64,000 nucleotides of DNA from Bremia lactucae (GCF_004359215.1 NC_090618.1:1490989-1554988), one strand, 5' to 3'; numbered from the stretch's first letter, positions 30,296 through 41,112 are shown. Numbers and translations: made by a program. Notes: generated by a model not told the origin, from the sequence alone.

Positions 30296-32491
30296 GCCTG
30301 GAGAGAGGCAAATGCGCGTTGCGAGGTGAGGTCTGTTCTGCCAGTTCGCTTTCGAGCTAGGTGGCTACTGGAATGATTTGTTAAGGCGGCGGACGGGACC
30401 CGTCTATGCACACGCCTTTGAGGTCTCGTCCGCCCTTTGCAGTACACCGAAACGAATGTGAATAATAAAGGGCTTTTAAGGACAGTGGGTTGATGAAGCT
30501 CGCTTGGATTGCTACGTAGTTTAAGTTATTGGACTGATGCGCGTTGCGTTTTAAAGTACTCTGCGACGAGCTGACGTCGAGGGGTCTGATACTGCATCGC
30601 AGTGGCTTGAAAATTGTAATGGGTATGGAAGAACAAGCGTGGTATTTTAGATGTTGGCAGCGTAATTTATTATCGGTAGCAGATCGACCGGTTTATATTT
30701 TCGCTTCTCCTCTTTGTGATACATTATATCTTACGATGTTAGAGCTGCATTGAAAGTGAAACCAAGTTGGATCTGGATATCCATTCAGTTGCCTAATTAC
30801 ACACTTTGTATACGCTGCCTCATATTTGTGCGACATGAGTGTTGGATAGTCTTGGCAATAAACAATGTGGCAGACACTAACCCACTATTAAATACGAGCA
30901 ATAGAATAAAGAAAGCCTACCCCTAAGTGTTTTGACAAGCACGAAAAATAGTTCAATGATCTTTTTAAATGCGAATGAATCTGCTGCTGTGACGATAAAT
31001 GCAATTATTCGGCCGGATAAGGGTCAAACTTACTCTTTCCTCGTTCAGTAGCAGGGCGTTACAGCAGAGTAGGAAAGGCGCTGTAGACAGTTTGAGCTCG
31101 CTTTTTTTCTCACCGCCGCTGTTTCTCTTTAGATCTACGAGTCTTGACTACACCGCAGTGATTTATAATCGAACGCCTTCACCGATAAGAGAAATCAAGC
31201 GACCGCTGTTTAAACGACGCACCGATGCAGCGTCATGGCAACAGACTTGCCAAGTAGCACATAAATGTTTCAATTACAGAGCGCATTTTAATAGACCAAG
31301 CCTAAACGAAAAATACGGCATCTTCCACGCGACTTGCGGAATACTAGCGTTTGTAAGTGGACGAAAGTGTGTCACAGCTGCCCAATTTCTCAAAACATCT
31401 TCAAGCGTCGTCCGCTAAAACCAGGGTCTTTCATCATAACAGCCTTTTCAAATTAATCACATCGCCATATCTTGTATGGTGAAAGGGCTAAAAATTTCGA
31501 GACAAGGCGGATGGAAAAGGTGGGCTATCCCTTAAAGCTGCTATTTGCCAAAATTCACGAAGATTACGTGGGTGGGGGAGTTAAAAGGGTGCGTACAAGA
31601 ACGTACATTTTTTAACGCTCACCAGCGTATCCACTTGTTGGAGGTCGCAGATGACATCCTCATGCACCGCGCTAAAGCTTCATGTTCATGAGACACTGCG
31701 AGAGCGTTGAGGTGAACGAATTGATACAGGTTAAAAACGAGTGTGTGACGCTGCTGCACACGCGCGGTGCTAAGCTAAAGCTAAATCCCTCATTGTTGTC
31801 TATCTGCAGTGATTACGACACTGTTCATCCTTGTCTCCTTTTAGTCGCAACAAGCACGACTTCACATTGATCGTTGTAACGGGCATCGTTGTACTGTTTC
31901 AGCAGTCCCTTCACACTGCTTCAGATGAAAGGAAATTATTGAGAAATAAAATGGCACGTACGCTATGCTGAGGTCGCGCATGATACCTTTGCTGTAAACC
32001 ATGTGATTGGCACACGTTTTTGTATTAGCCTCACAAGAGAAAGTGAGGGATTGAGTTGTCGTCAGGTATTTGCTAAAAAGTACCGTTTGAAAAAGCTATC
32101 ATAAAGAATAAATAATTTTATCGCGTCGAGCCAGAAATGCTCACTTCATGTTACGTTTATGTGACAATCTGTAAATTGCGGTTTACAGACGTGTGAGAAG
32201 CAACGGGACAATATTATTGTTTGGGACTTTGGTAAAATGTGATTGTAATCTAAATTTGATACACATCCACGATACGTTTCTAAAATTGTGGTCATTACGC
32301 TTGGGCACAATGCACGGGGTAGCTCGTCAAATAATTACTATCACCTTAAAGGATTACAGTAATAAAGAAGAATGAAGAACATTACCTAAGCAGATAATAT
32401 TGTAGCACTAGTGTGACAGATCTGTTCATTGGTTGATTTAAGTCTTTAAATCAACCCCGCCATTCGCTGCTAGACGCGCCAGTGGATGGTG
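30296..32491. other. 2.2 kb with no convincing gene
   Basis: ORFs at 30544-30753, 30999-31418 (139 codons) and 31682-31870 on the plus strand are unrecognised and have no repeats or motifs that support them. 31640-31800 has short readable scraps (VADDILMHR in one frame, TLLHTRGAKLKLNPS in another) that resemble an RT palm and thumb. The longest ORF (30999-31418) has a Phe/Leu/Ser-rich first third and a Cys-containing end, and could be a lineage-specific gene. TGTAACGGG-like LTR traces appear near 31875. Confidence 0.4.
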
Positions 32492-32838
32492 TGTAACGGG
32501 GCACTACGACTTGTACTGCTTCAGTACAAGTCCACTTCACACTGCTTCAGTTGCGAGTGGTGCCTTACGATATTTCACGTACACTAGTACGTGCAGAGAA
32601 AGACTTCTCTTTAAAGTAACTAGCTTAAAGAGGTAAAATGAAAACTGTATAAATATAATTAAGTATCTCTTCTTTCTATCTGTTAACTCTAACTTTATTA
32701 TAACTGTTACTAAACATGCAATTGAATTCTAATCTTATCTTATCTGTCTCTCTCTTTTGTTTATCTCTACAGCTATAGATAATATATTAATTAACAACCT
32801 TTAAGTGTTAATTTCATGTAACGATACACCCCGTTACA
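32492..32838 (-). repeat. Solo LTR of family I with target duplication
   Basis: 347 bases from TGTAACGGGGCACTACG to ACACCCCGTTACA, flanked on both sides by TGGTG (32487-32491 and 32839-32843). It therefore arose by insertion followed by LTR-LTR recombination. It lacks about 100 bases of the LTR middle (no GCGGGTTAAATTGATATAACGG-like block). Confidence 0.92.
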
Positions 32839-32939
32839 TGGTGACTATACAGAATTATGTATCAATTAATTGAAGACAAATACGTTAGAAGGTATCAGTA
32901 CGTAGTGCAACGGGGCACCTCTTGCCAGTACGGTCATAG

Positions 32940-33129
32940 TGTAACGGGGCACTGCGACTTGTACTGTTTCAGTATCTTATTTAGTATCTTATTTAGTAAC
33001 TCTCTTGATTACTTCTACAGCTGATTAGTCTGCGGAATAAATAGACATAATGGTCTATACCTATTTAAGGATAAGAATTCAGGAAATTACTATATAAAGT
33101 AATATCCTCCAAATATTATCTACCTTTTA
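32940..33129 (-). repeat. Family I LTR fragment
   Basis: Begins TGTAACGGGGCACTGCG, with a large internal deletion joining the hairpin end to the TTAGTATCTTATTTAG stretch. It keeps the block AATAGACATAATGGTCTATACC and stops at ATTATCTACCTTTTA, next to the single N at 33130. Confidence 0.85.
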
Positions 33130-33130
33130 N

Positions 33131-33879
33131 AGACGCTGATTGACCCTTCTTCGGGTATGCGAAGACCTCAAGCCAACTACGCGCCGATTGAATCGGCGCG
33201 ACCAATTGATGACATGGCTGTGTCAGAGTTTATACTCCAACGTCAAGCCATCACGAGGTTTGTACGCGATACTCTTCGATCTGCAGTGGATAGACAGAAA
33301 GCGAATGCAGACAAACGTGGCAGAAAGAACATGAGTACCTTCAAGAAGGGTGATCGTGTATTGTTATCTACTGAAGGCCTACGAGATTCTGCAGTAACCA
33401 ATCTCGGCGCGAGCAAACTCGCGCCACGTTTCATAGGCCCATTCACGGTACTCAAGGCAATCGGCGACGCATACACGCTGGACATCCCTTCGTCACTGCG
33501 ACTTCACCCGACATTTTACGTCTGGCGGCTCAAGGAGTATCGTCCAGCTACGCTTTACGGGTTGGCTCCGTCCTCGGAGTCAAATGCTCAAAGGTCGACC
33601 TCCCCTTTCGCCTTGCTCGACGCGCCAGCGACATCGGAGGCGGCTGCGTCCCAGTCTGCGCGTGCCCAAGAACCTGGCTTCCAGGTTTCGCATCCGTTCA
33701 AGCAGCTCGCAGTTCGACTGTCGAATCTCGCTCGCTGTTCTCTCAGCCCATGCAGCTCGATCAAGGGCAGCTTCAGCTTCCAGCTGGGCATCGGCAGTCT
33801 TTTTCACAGCCGCATCTACATCGTCCTGGGCAACGAGGACGCCAGCATTACCATCTCGAGGGCCCACCGCAGCTTGTGA
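33131..33879 (+). pseudogene. Family III Gypsy integrase C-terminal domain
   Basis: A 240-codon ORF (33157-33879) with DRQKANADKRGRKNMSTFKK, GDRVLLSTEGL, and the classic GPY/F module: SKLAPRFIGPFTVLKAIGDA, YTLDIPSSLRLHPTFYV. GC content is clearly higher than in family I. The core of integrase and everything upstream are missing, the junction being at the N of 33130. After YRPATLYGL comes a Ser/Ala-rich linker that is also open on the opposite strand as a coiled coil. The chromodomain follows in another frame. Confidence 0.85.
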
Positions 33880-34020
33880 ACGCGGAAGGTCAGAAGCGCT
33901 GGATCGAGGAACATTTGTTGGGTCACGAGGACCCTCGTCGCGAAACGACATCGTCGCGACTCCATGCGCGCGCGGTTCCAACCGCGCGCAAGTATCGTGT
34001 ACGTTGGCAAGGGTTTCCAC
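33580..34020 (-). CDS. Antisense coiled-coil ORF of family III
   Basis: 146 codons opposite the integrase-chromodomain linker of family III. Central part: VDAAVKKTADAQLEAEAALD, RAAWAERTASEIRQSNCELL, ERMRNLEARF, an evident Ala/Glu-rich coiled coil. Position and type match the antisense coiled coils of families I and II, though the sequence is not alignable by eye. The N-terminal part overlaps the 37-base inverted repeat at 33984-34070. It could be a compositional shadow of a low-complexity linker, but the heptad pattern is hard to explain that way. Confidence 0.45.
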   Translation of the reverse strand: METLANVHDTCARLEPRAHGVATMSFRDEGPRDPTNVPRSSASDLPRSQAAVGPRDGNAGVLVAQDDVDAAVKKTADAQLEAEAALDRAAWAERTASEIRQSNCELLERMRNLEARFLGTRRLGRSRLRCRWRVEQGERGGRPLSI

Positions 34021-34166
34021 CCGAGCAGGATACGTGGGAACCCTTGCGAACGTACACGATACTTGCGCGCAGGAATCGCGCTCTTTGCTGCTTCAAGACG
34101 TTCCAGACGTCGTTCGGGCATACGAGTCCGTGCATTTGCTTGGTTCAGATTTGGTCGACGACCTGA
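33880..34166 (+). CDS. Family III chromodomain
   Basis: In the frame of the ORF that begins at 33750: EGQKRWIEEHLLGHEDPRR, then RKYRVRWQGFPPEQDTWEPL, a chromodomain with its W residues intact. Right after WEPLRT the sequence is a nearly perfect reverse complement of the preceding 37 bases. The usual ending (LLQDVPDVVRAYE) is found a little further on in another frame, so the domain is interrupted at its C-terminal helix. Confidence 0.8.
33984..34070. repeat. Large inverted repeat inside the family III chromodomain
   Basis: Arms 33984-34020 and 34034-34070 (37 bases each, 35 matching) around a 13-base loop. The left arm begins GCGCGCAAGTATCGTGTACG; the right arm ends CGATACTTGCGCGC. Directly downstream, at 34208-34231 and 34308-34334, two more hairpins share the stem GTCGTGGTGA/TCACCACGAC. 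Confidence 0.9.
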
Positions 34167-34567
34167 GTGTTCTTGCGGTGAGCGAGGACGAGACGAACGA
34201 CTACTGTGTCGTGGTGAAGCGTCACCACGACTACGAGACCAAGAGCGATTGCGAGAATGTCGTGCTGCGTATCACCCCGACGACGAGAGGAAGAGCGACG
34301 ACGAGAACGTCGTGGTGAACGTGTGTCACCACGACCACGCGAGCCACGTCGTGGCGAGCGCGTAGCACAAAGACCCCGAGAACGCGAGTGGTGTCGCCAG
34401 CGTGCCGCGCCACGATTAATCACGGTCTTGTGCTCTATCAAGCTGCGTTTATACCGTCCGATCAAGAGCTGTTTATATTCGCTGAGTGGATACTCAGCGA
34501 CGTGTGGTTGCCAAGCTTCGCGAGTTGGACGAGACATCGAGTCACAGGAGTTACAAGATTCGTGCAC
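34145..34567 (-). CDS. Antisense ORF of family III, Arg/Ser-rich part
   Basis: 140 codons opposite to pol, beyond the chromodomain. A front part (REAWQPHVAEYPLSEYKQLL, IGRYKRSLIEHKTVI) is followed by an RS-rich block (RSPRRGSRGRGDTRSPRRSR). The block comes from hairpin-rich repeats, so the frame may be partly fortuitous, and the plus strand is also open here (34257-34571) with an Arg/Glu-rich reading. If real, it links the N-terminal ORF at 34662-35009 with the coiled coil at 33580-34020. Confidence 0.35.
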   Translation of the reverse strand: MHESCNSCDSMSRPTREAWQPHVAEYPLSEYKQLLIGRYKRSLIEHKTVINRGAARWRHHSRSRGLCATRSPRRGSRGRGDTRSPRRSRRRSSSRRRGDTQHDILAIALGLVVVVTLHHDTVVVRLVLAHRKNTQVVDQI

Positions 34568-34661
34568 GTGAACGTAGCAGAGTCGATCTACGTTCCACGC
34601 GTTCTCGCATACCTTCTCGCGCAGTACACCGACTGACTGTTCGGCGTGGATATCTTCGCGA

Positions 34662-35009
34662 TTAGCAAGCCACTGCTGAAAGCTCCTTCCGTCTCAAGTC
34701 TTCAAGCATCCGGTTCCACCGCCGGATGAACGCGCACCAAGAACGCTGGAGCGACTCGTACAAGATGCCATCAAGACTCTTCCCGTGTAATCCACGGAAA
34801 CGCCGGAAGTAATCCTGCATCGTTTCAAGAGAGTCCGGAGCTTGAGCTCCGGACAAGTAGTATAGCGCCCAAGAGATCAGGTGCTGATCCATCACGTGGT
34901 CTATCGAACTCCCGCTGACAGTGCGCGGGAGTGCTGGGGTGTTGGGGTTCGCGTCTTCAGTCATTGTTTGGTTTGAGCGGCCGTTAGGGTCTTGTAGTTG
35001 AGCACTCAC
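34662..35009 (-). CDS. Antisense accessory ORF of family III, N-terminal part
   Basis: 115 codons starting 33 bases inside the 3' LTR of family III and running opposite to pol: MSAQLQDPNGRSNQTMTEDA, DHVMDQHLISWALYYLSGAQ, ETMQDYFRRFRGLHG, ESLQRSWCAFIRRWNRMLED. The last piece resembles the family I antisense segment SLMQARSAFIRNVKDIGREA, and the preceding DYFRRFRGLHG resembles DFYLDAFLKHRW. If so, the antisense genes of families I and III are homologous. No sense ORF lies here. Confidence 0.55.
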   Translation of the reverse strand: MSAQLQDPNGRSNQTMTEDANPNTPALPRTVSGSSIDHVMDQHLISWALYYLSGAQAPDSLETMQDYFRRFRGLHGKSLDGILYESLQRSWCAFIRRWNRMLEDLRRKELSAVAC

Positions 35010-35041
35010 GGTGTGTGAGTACTGTCTTGGGAAGGGGGTGA

Positions 35042-35353
35042 TGTAATGGGCCGCGCCGTTACATAAGTAGTTTCTATAAGTTTACATGTTACTTAAGTAG
35101 AGGTGCTACTTTCGAGGTAGCGAAAGTAGCACGTCGTTTTTTAGCTGGTTTAATGGGGGCTCATCCCCATTATTAACCAGTAAGATATAGGCACGTAGAT
35201 TGAGTCCAAGGGAATCATTCGTACTTAGGATGAATAAAAGACACAATATAAACCGAGTTAAAAATACTAAACACCTAAGACTTGGGCTTTGAGGCTTCCT
35301 CAAAGCGTTAGAAATAGTGTTAGCTAAATACGGGTTATTCTAGCCCCGTTACA
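35042..35353 (+). repeat. Family III 3' LTR
   Basis: 312 bases from TGTAATGGGCCGCGCCG to TAGCCCCGTTACA, preceded by a textbook polypurine tract GGGAAGGGGGTG at 35029-35040. Contains a CTACTTTCGAGGTAGCGAAAGTAG hairpin-like segment near 35105. Confidence 0.85.
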
Positions 35354-35782
35354 ACCTCGGCCGACCATACTCGTTGGACTTAGACATGCCACTCCACGTA
35401 TCTCAGGGATACTGCACCCCTGATGGTTCGGCCTTAGGCCAACAATGCTTTCAGCATTAAGTGACTCGTAATTATTACGAGTGTCACTCGACGGAGTACG
35501 TGCCATTCCTCTTATTTCTGCTCAGAAATTATGTTTTTAACATTAAAGTTTATAAACTCAGACATGCCAATCTCTTAAACACTGACAGATTCATTCAATG
35601 ATTCGCGCTAATAGCGCTTTTGTTGCCTAGCAAAGGTGGGTTCATGACTCTTTAAAACTTTGCTAGGAACATCGCGCGTGGCACTTAAGGTCTTAGACCT
35701 CCAATCGATCCATAGCTCATGGTGTTCTAACCAGGCCATACCAAGGATGAGATCATATCTCGAATCTAAATCAAGGACAAGT
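35354..35782 (-). pseudogene. Family II protease-linker fragment
   Basis: Reverse complement of the region 52000-52560 of the family II element: reading minus, GCCTGGTTAGAACACCATGAGC, the ILxMAW protease motif region, then the AGATACGTGGAGTGGCA block. It holds only one copy of the 120-base unit that is doubled in the element at 50.1-57.9 kb. It directly abuts the family III LTR. Confidence 0.82.
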
Positions 35783-36094
35783 CAGCGTTCCGGTCATAGA
35801 AGCCCGTCGTATCAGTGATGATGCGACGATAGTGAATTTTGGCATGTCCAACCTAGCCGGACGTGCCGAATCTTGGGTCTTGGAGCTTCAGCTTTTCGGC
35901 CCATTAGTCGTTGGGTCGTATGTGGTTTTTAAGACCCGGCAACTATAAATATTCGAGCCGCCACGTGCCGATTTCAAGGATCGAGTCGAGCTCCTGGATT
36001 TGATGCAGGGCAAGGTGACATTCACGCTTATGCCCGATATACACGACACCTAGTCAGTTGTATCGTTAGTCATCCAATACATGAACTTCCATAG
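35783..36094 (+). pseudogene. Family IV gag fragment
   Basis: Plus-strand scrap reading RISDDATIVNFGMSNLAGRA, then FEPPRADFKDRVELLDLMQG, the counterpart of the minus-strand gag at 38354-38581. It meets a minus-strand RT piece head to head at about 36095. Confidence 0.75.
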
Positions 36095-36620
36095 CATACC
36101 GCTTGGGGGCTTACTGCTGTGAATGGAATATCTTGTTCAAGCATAAGAATCTGTAAAAATCCGTTCATTCGATCCATTAACGAATGATAGTACTCTTTGA
36201 CATACCATCAATTATTACGTCTTTTCGAAGTATCGGCGTTTGAGCCGGTACTGTTGCAGCGTTTAGTTTATTGAATGCATGCACTATCCGCCATACTCTT
36301 GTTGATTATTTACGCACACAATAGGTCCGAGAGCTATGTAGGGAAGTTGATCCCCTTACATGGCCCGCTGCTAAGCGTTCGGCAAGGAATTTGTCGTTCG
36401 CTATTTCTTTTTCACGAGGCAATGGCCATTGCTTCAAGATACATTTTTTCGAGCCTGGGATAAGGTCCATTTCGTGTCATTTGCCTTTGTCCTTACGCAA
36501 CTCGCACCGTACTGATTCAGGGAAGACATCCTTAAATTCCTCTGAATCGTTTTATTAAAGGGTTTGTCTTCAGAGACTCCCAGGATTGGGACGTAAAACG
36601 TTCAATCCGAGTCTTCTCAT
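36095..36620 (-). pseudogene. Family IV RT beginning
   Basis: Minus-strand reading gives the entry of RT in several frames, matching 42540-42900 of copy D: a KGTRHEIDLIPGSK-type start, the REKEIANDKFLAER-type helix, and the region before the palm. Frames are broken everywhere. Confidence 0.65.
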
Positions 36621-36854
36621 CGAAGACACTTTCGTCCATCGATGAGCTACTGAGAATACGTTCGTTCTCAGGAAATACTTTTGCCGACCGAATATTGGCC
36701 ACGTAGTTGTCATCTGTGACAAGTACGCAGAATTGCTTGACTTTGCCATTACGCAGACCACGCTGGAACCGTTTCAGGTCTAGCGTGGGTAATTGAGTTA
36801 TATCCGAAATTAGCTTCGAAGGCGCTAAACGATCAAGTGTTAAGCGCCTACCCT

Positions 36855-38032
36855 TTATTCATTGTTTACTGAGACATTAATTGTCTCAGTTTCTTCTATG
36901 GAACCTATTTTCAAAGGTACCTGGGAACCTTTGACCACAGGATTCCGGGAACTTATCCCCACAGAAATTATGTAAGAAGTATCCTCCCCAACTGCTACCA
37001 CAGCGAGGTTCTCTACGACCGACTCTCCAGTCGATCTAGAACTTTCGCACTGTCTCTTATCGACGGACATTTTAAACTTTTTTGGATGTTGCTTTGCAAA
37101 AAAGCATCCTCGTTTCGTGGCACTCAACTTATTCGAGTCATCAAACTTCGACGCTGCATGTGCTTGGGCACAGCCGTCGGGATGAAACTTCATAATGTGT
37201 TGGGTATTCGCACTAAGGTCTTGTGCAGTCATGCTAACGACCAGTCCACAAGTGAGGTTATCGCACTCACTCGTATGACGCTTGTGACGCTCCAAGACGT
37301 TCATCAGTTGGCCATCTGATGAAAAAGAGACAGGCATCGTCACGGCTTGGAGCTGCCAACTTATATATGCCTCGTACTTTCTGAGCCATTAAAATCCAAG
37401 GATGACACTGAATTTTTCATCAAATCTAGTACAATGACATCATTGTCGCACTGTTTACCCTTTAGCGTGTATTGAGTACCAGCTACACGTTTCTTAACCG
37501 TTACAGATGCGCCTGTTGCTAGGCGCACTGTCATCCACGTTAGAGGGATATTATGCTCAATAAATTTGAGCCTGCGATCTTCTTGCGATTGGCATCTACA
37601 AAATTGTTTTGACACCCCACAATCGAGTAGGGACTTGCGTGGTAACTTATATGAGACATTTATGTTCAAAGTGATGAGGTTGACATCATCCGCTGGGGTA
37701 GTTACACACAATGTTTGTGTGTCAGGAGCAACTATCGTCAAAAGAACTGCAAATTCTTTTGACGTTACTGGATCAGTAGGGCGCTCCGCACCAACTGACC
37801 CCAACCGCTTCTGACGATCCGCCTCGCCGTTGCGATTTTGCAACAGCGTCGGATCCGCGTGCCCCGCTTTTCCTTGCGAGAGGTTGGTCTTTTCGGTGAG
37901 TGCTTTTAGGCACTGGCCGTGGGGCACTACACTCATAGGCGTAGTAACCCAATTCAGACAACGATTACATTTCTGTAAAATTTTGTAACTTGAAGGGCGA
38001 AGTTTCTCGCTCTTTACATACGAGAGATCCAT
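36855..38032 (-). pseudogene. Family IV protease and zinc-knuckle region
   Basis: The 223-codon ORF 37361-38032 begins MDLSYVKSEKLRPSSYKILQ with KCNRC (half of a zinc knuckle), then a basic linker, APDTQTLCVTTPADDVNLIT, and the active-site region SLLDCGVSKQF, MTVRLATGASVTVKKRV. A second ORF (36855-37343) carries the later protease part and linker. The active site is again Asp-Cys-Gly. Confidence 0.8.
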
Positions 38033-38099
38033 TGGTTCTAGACCTTCATTTTTCTGTCGTCTCGATGGACGATAAGCACCAGAGTGGACAAAAGCCTGC

Positions 38100-38920
38100 T
38101 GAAGTTCTCCTGTTCCGCTATGGAGATCACTTGGTCTAGCGACTCAAATTCTAGCCAGAACATAAGGGTCTTTACAGGACGATCTGCAAGACCTAAATTA
38201 CCTGTGTTTGTTCATCTATTGGATGACTAACGATACAACTGACCAGGTGTCGTGTATGTTGGGCATTAGCGTGAATGTCACACTTACCCTATTTTAAATC
38301 CAGGAGTTCGGCTCGATCCCTGTAATCGGCACGTGGCGGCTCGAATGTTTGTCCTAGCCGGTTCTTAAAGACCTCATACCCACCAAAAACTTATGGTAGC
38401 GAAATTTGAGCCCCAAGGCCCAAACTTTGGCACGTCTGGCTAAGTTGGACATGCCAAATTTCACTTTCGTCACATCATCACTGATACGACGAGCTTCTTT
38501 GGCGTCGTCTAACTCGACAATCCATCTCAAAGGGGAGTCGCCTTCGAATGCCTTAAACTTAGAAATTAGCAGCATATACATGCTGCTATCTCAACAGTCT
38601 CAACTGTTGAGCACCCTTTTCTCTCAAGCTCTCTGTGTGATGAGAGCCTTGCTAGTAAAGCAAGGTTACTTTTCTTGGGCCTTGTCAAGCTCGTGTTGAA
38701 TGAACTCGACTATTACTGCATGCTGTTCATCTCTGCCCAGAGTAAACAGCATAGCGCCAACGGCTGGCCAGGCTTTGACCGAACTTATTCGTTTAATCGC
38801 TCTGCATTCGAGGTCACTAAAATGAGGAAACCTCTCACGCGATGCGTGATAACCATCTTGAAGGGCTTGGAAGCGCCCTCCTTCTTTATCCAACATGTTC
38901 ATGCTGGATTGAACGTGCAT
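38100..38920 (-). pseudogene. Family IV gag
   Basis: From 38920: MHVQSSMNMLDKEGGRFQAL, RFPHFSDLECRAIKRIS and VIVEFIQHELDKAQEK match the gag N-terminus of family I. Then LRWIVELDDAKEARRISDDV, KFGMSNLARRAKVWALGLKF continue it in another frame. Stops break it near 38660 and 38350. Confidence 0.78.
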
Positions 38921-38953
38921 GGGCCGTTGAACAGACTACGAAGTGTTACCAGT

Positions 38954-39449
38954 TGTAGCTGGGCATCTTTCACTATAATATTTAACCTTACACTGATTAC
39001 AGTGTAGGTTGGGTGCCTCCAAACTTCGCGACACAAGAGTACAGATGAAGGTTTCTAGGCAGATAAGGGTCTTTCGGTACGAAATGTAATTCGATGGATT
39101 TAGAATTAAAGAAAAAGTAAAATGTATAAACATAATTTGTTTCCTACGTCACGATCTTCTATCTACTACTGAACTTATTATATTAATATTTAACTAAGTG
39201 TGGCGCCTCCTTGCGCACCGCACCATCGTTTCTTAAAATGATAAGCGGGGTTGAGTTAGACTCAAATTAACCAATCAATAGACTTATGTCTTATTGCATC
39301 AATAACACCAAATTTGTTATTATTATAATTATAAGCGTTAAAATTAATAAAGATAGAAATTTGCACTTCTTTATTTTTTTCCTCTCATAGAAAATAATAT
39401 CTATTATTCCTTTATAGGAGATAACACTTATTTACGACACCCCATTACA
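38954..39449 (-). repeat. Family IV 5' LTR
   Basis: 496 bases; element sense begins TGTAATGGGGTGTCGTAAAT and ends GATGCCCAGCTACA. AT-rich, with no similarity to the family I LTR beyond the first ten bases. Confidence 0.82.
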
Positions 39450-39821
39450 TGAGTTCCCAACCCATTGTAAGAATAGACAAATAAGTCATGTAACGGACTA
39501 AAGAAGCCCTATTGTAACACAGTCCTATTCGTTGTACGTTTTAAGGTTGTCATAACGATGTAAGCAATTTTCTGGGGACCAGATTTTCCTGAATGTTCAT
39601 AAAAAAATTACATGGCAGAACGGTTGTTGCATCCAAATAAAATAAAAGCGGCAAAGAAGGCATTTGTGAACGCTGATACAATTCATATGGACCAAACTGG
39701 ATTTTAGCTGAAATATTTTCGTCAAGCGTGATTATTAACACAAGCGCGCTTTCTGTCACGTTCCAGCACTCCTAAAACTATCTGTCATCGCTTAAGATCT
39801 CGATGAAGCTGTAGAAGGTGT
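39450..39821. other. Spacer between family IV LTR and copy D
   Basis: 372 bases. One 69-codon minus ORF (39550-39759) without recognisable motif. Traces of TGTAACGG and TTGTAACAC near 39490-39520 may be LTR relics. Nothing else. Confidence 0.45.
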
Positions 39822-40086
39822 AGCGCAAAGAGAGAGAGACAGATAAGATTTTATTTACATGTTTCATATTAGTATATAATTAAGTTAGTATTAAAATAAT
39901 AGAAACCGCAGAACTAAATTATATTAAATACAGTTTTCTTTTAACCCTCTTTAAAGCAAGTATATCTAAGAGAGTCTTCCTCTGCACGTACTAGTGCACG
40001 TGAAGTGACGTGAGGCACCACTCGCACTGAAGCAGTGCAAAGTGGACTTGTACTGAAGCAGTACAAGTCAGTAGAGCCCTGTTACA
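39822..40086 (+). repeat. Family I 5' LTR, truncated, copy D
   Basis: Starts at the TAGCGCAAAGAGAGAGAG block and ends AGAGCCCTGTTACA. The primer site CCTGGTAGCAC follows at 40087-40097. The hairpin with stem GACTTGTACTG is intact. Confidence 0.88.
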
Positions 40087-40129
40087 CCTGGTAGCACTTA
40101 GTATTCCGTCCAAGGACCACATTTCCATC

Positions 40130-41112
40130 ATCTGACATGGACATGTAAAAAGAAAATGAGAATAGGCATCACGTTTCGCGTTATAGCTACTCCTTTCTAA
40201 GTGACATAGAAAGGAGTGCGGTCGAACGAATAAGTCCGACCGTATGAAATGATGCCATCTTGGCCATGCTGTCCGGTTTGGACAGAGATGCCCTCCATTT
40301 AGCCATCGAAAAGTTTATATAACATGAACTTGACGAGGCGAAGGAGAAGGTAGCCTTGCTTAATCAGCAAGGCTCTCAACAGGCAGAACTGTTGAGGTTA
40401 CAACAGGTACAGACCGCTGTACCTGGGATGACGCACGCGCGTCGTCCCGAAACCTTAAAGATTGATATCTCTTAGTATAAGGGAATCGAAGAAAACTCCC
40501 TCTTAAGATGGTTTGTCGATTTGGACGATGCCATAAGGGCACGTCACATCGTCAACGAGCAAATGCAAATTGCATTTGCATAGTCAAATTTGGCTGAACG
40601 TGCCAAAACTTCGGCATTAGGCCTTAAGTTGCGCGACCCATACGTCTTTGGGTCACTAGAGGCATCTTAAGCCAGGCTCAAACAGACGTTTGAACCGCCG
40701 AGGGCTGAGTTCAGAGCTCGATCAGAGCTTCTAAAACTCAAGCAAGACAAGCGTGATGTTCACGCTTATCTTCAACACATACGACTCTAAGCGAGTTGTA
40801 TCACAAACATTCCAATCAATGAAGACAGGTTGGTTAAGGCGTTCATGAAAGGTCTTACGGATAGTCCTGTAATAATCCACCTGTTCCGCTATGAACTGGA
40901 TACGCTTGAAGAAGCAAAATCCGTTGCAGAACAGGAGGACTTTAGCTTCAGATAGGCTCAAGCTGGTTCGTCATCGTATCGTCCTCCAAGACGATACGAG
41001 CCTGGAGGTCCTGAACCTATGGTCCTCTCTTAAGCGAGAAACCTCGCTTATTGATCAACAAGCGATTGCAAAAATGCAATCGCTGTCAAAAACTAGGATT
41101 TTATGGTCATGA
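40130..41112 (+). pseudogene. Family I gag and zinc knuckle, copy D
   Basis: HELDEAKEKVALLNQQGSQQ, PETLKIDIS, LDDAIRARHIVNEQMQIAFA, RLKQTFEPPRAEFRARSELL and KQDKRDVHAYLQHIRL are readable in changing frames. The knuckle at 41060-41105 is CNRCQKLGFYGHEC, i.e. CCHC with the His replaced by Phe. No long ORF. Confidence 0.82.

Larger units (their letters stand above)
36095..39449 (-). mobile_element. Family IV Gypsy element, 5' half
   Basis: Element sense from 39449: 5' LTR (39449-38954), primer site ACTGGTAACAC (38953-38943), gag, zinc knuckle, protease, and the beginning of RT down to about 36095, where the element ends against an inverted gag fragment. It is related to family I in gag and protease but has a different LTR and clear amino-acid divergence. 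Broken in every gene. Confidence 0.85.

Noticed and set aside
30999..31418. 139-codon plus ORF
   Set aside because: No recognisable motif, Phe/Leu/Ser-rich start, no supporting signal. Kept only as a note in the spacer entry.
31640..31830. Possible RT palm fragment (VADDILMHR, AKLKLNPS)
   Set aside because: The two pieces are in different frames and too short to separate from chance.
34257..34571. Plus-strand Arg/Glu-rich 104-codon ORF
   Set aside because: Low-complexity reading of hairpin repeats after the chromodomain; no sense gene is expected there.
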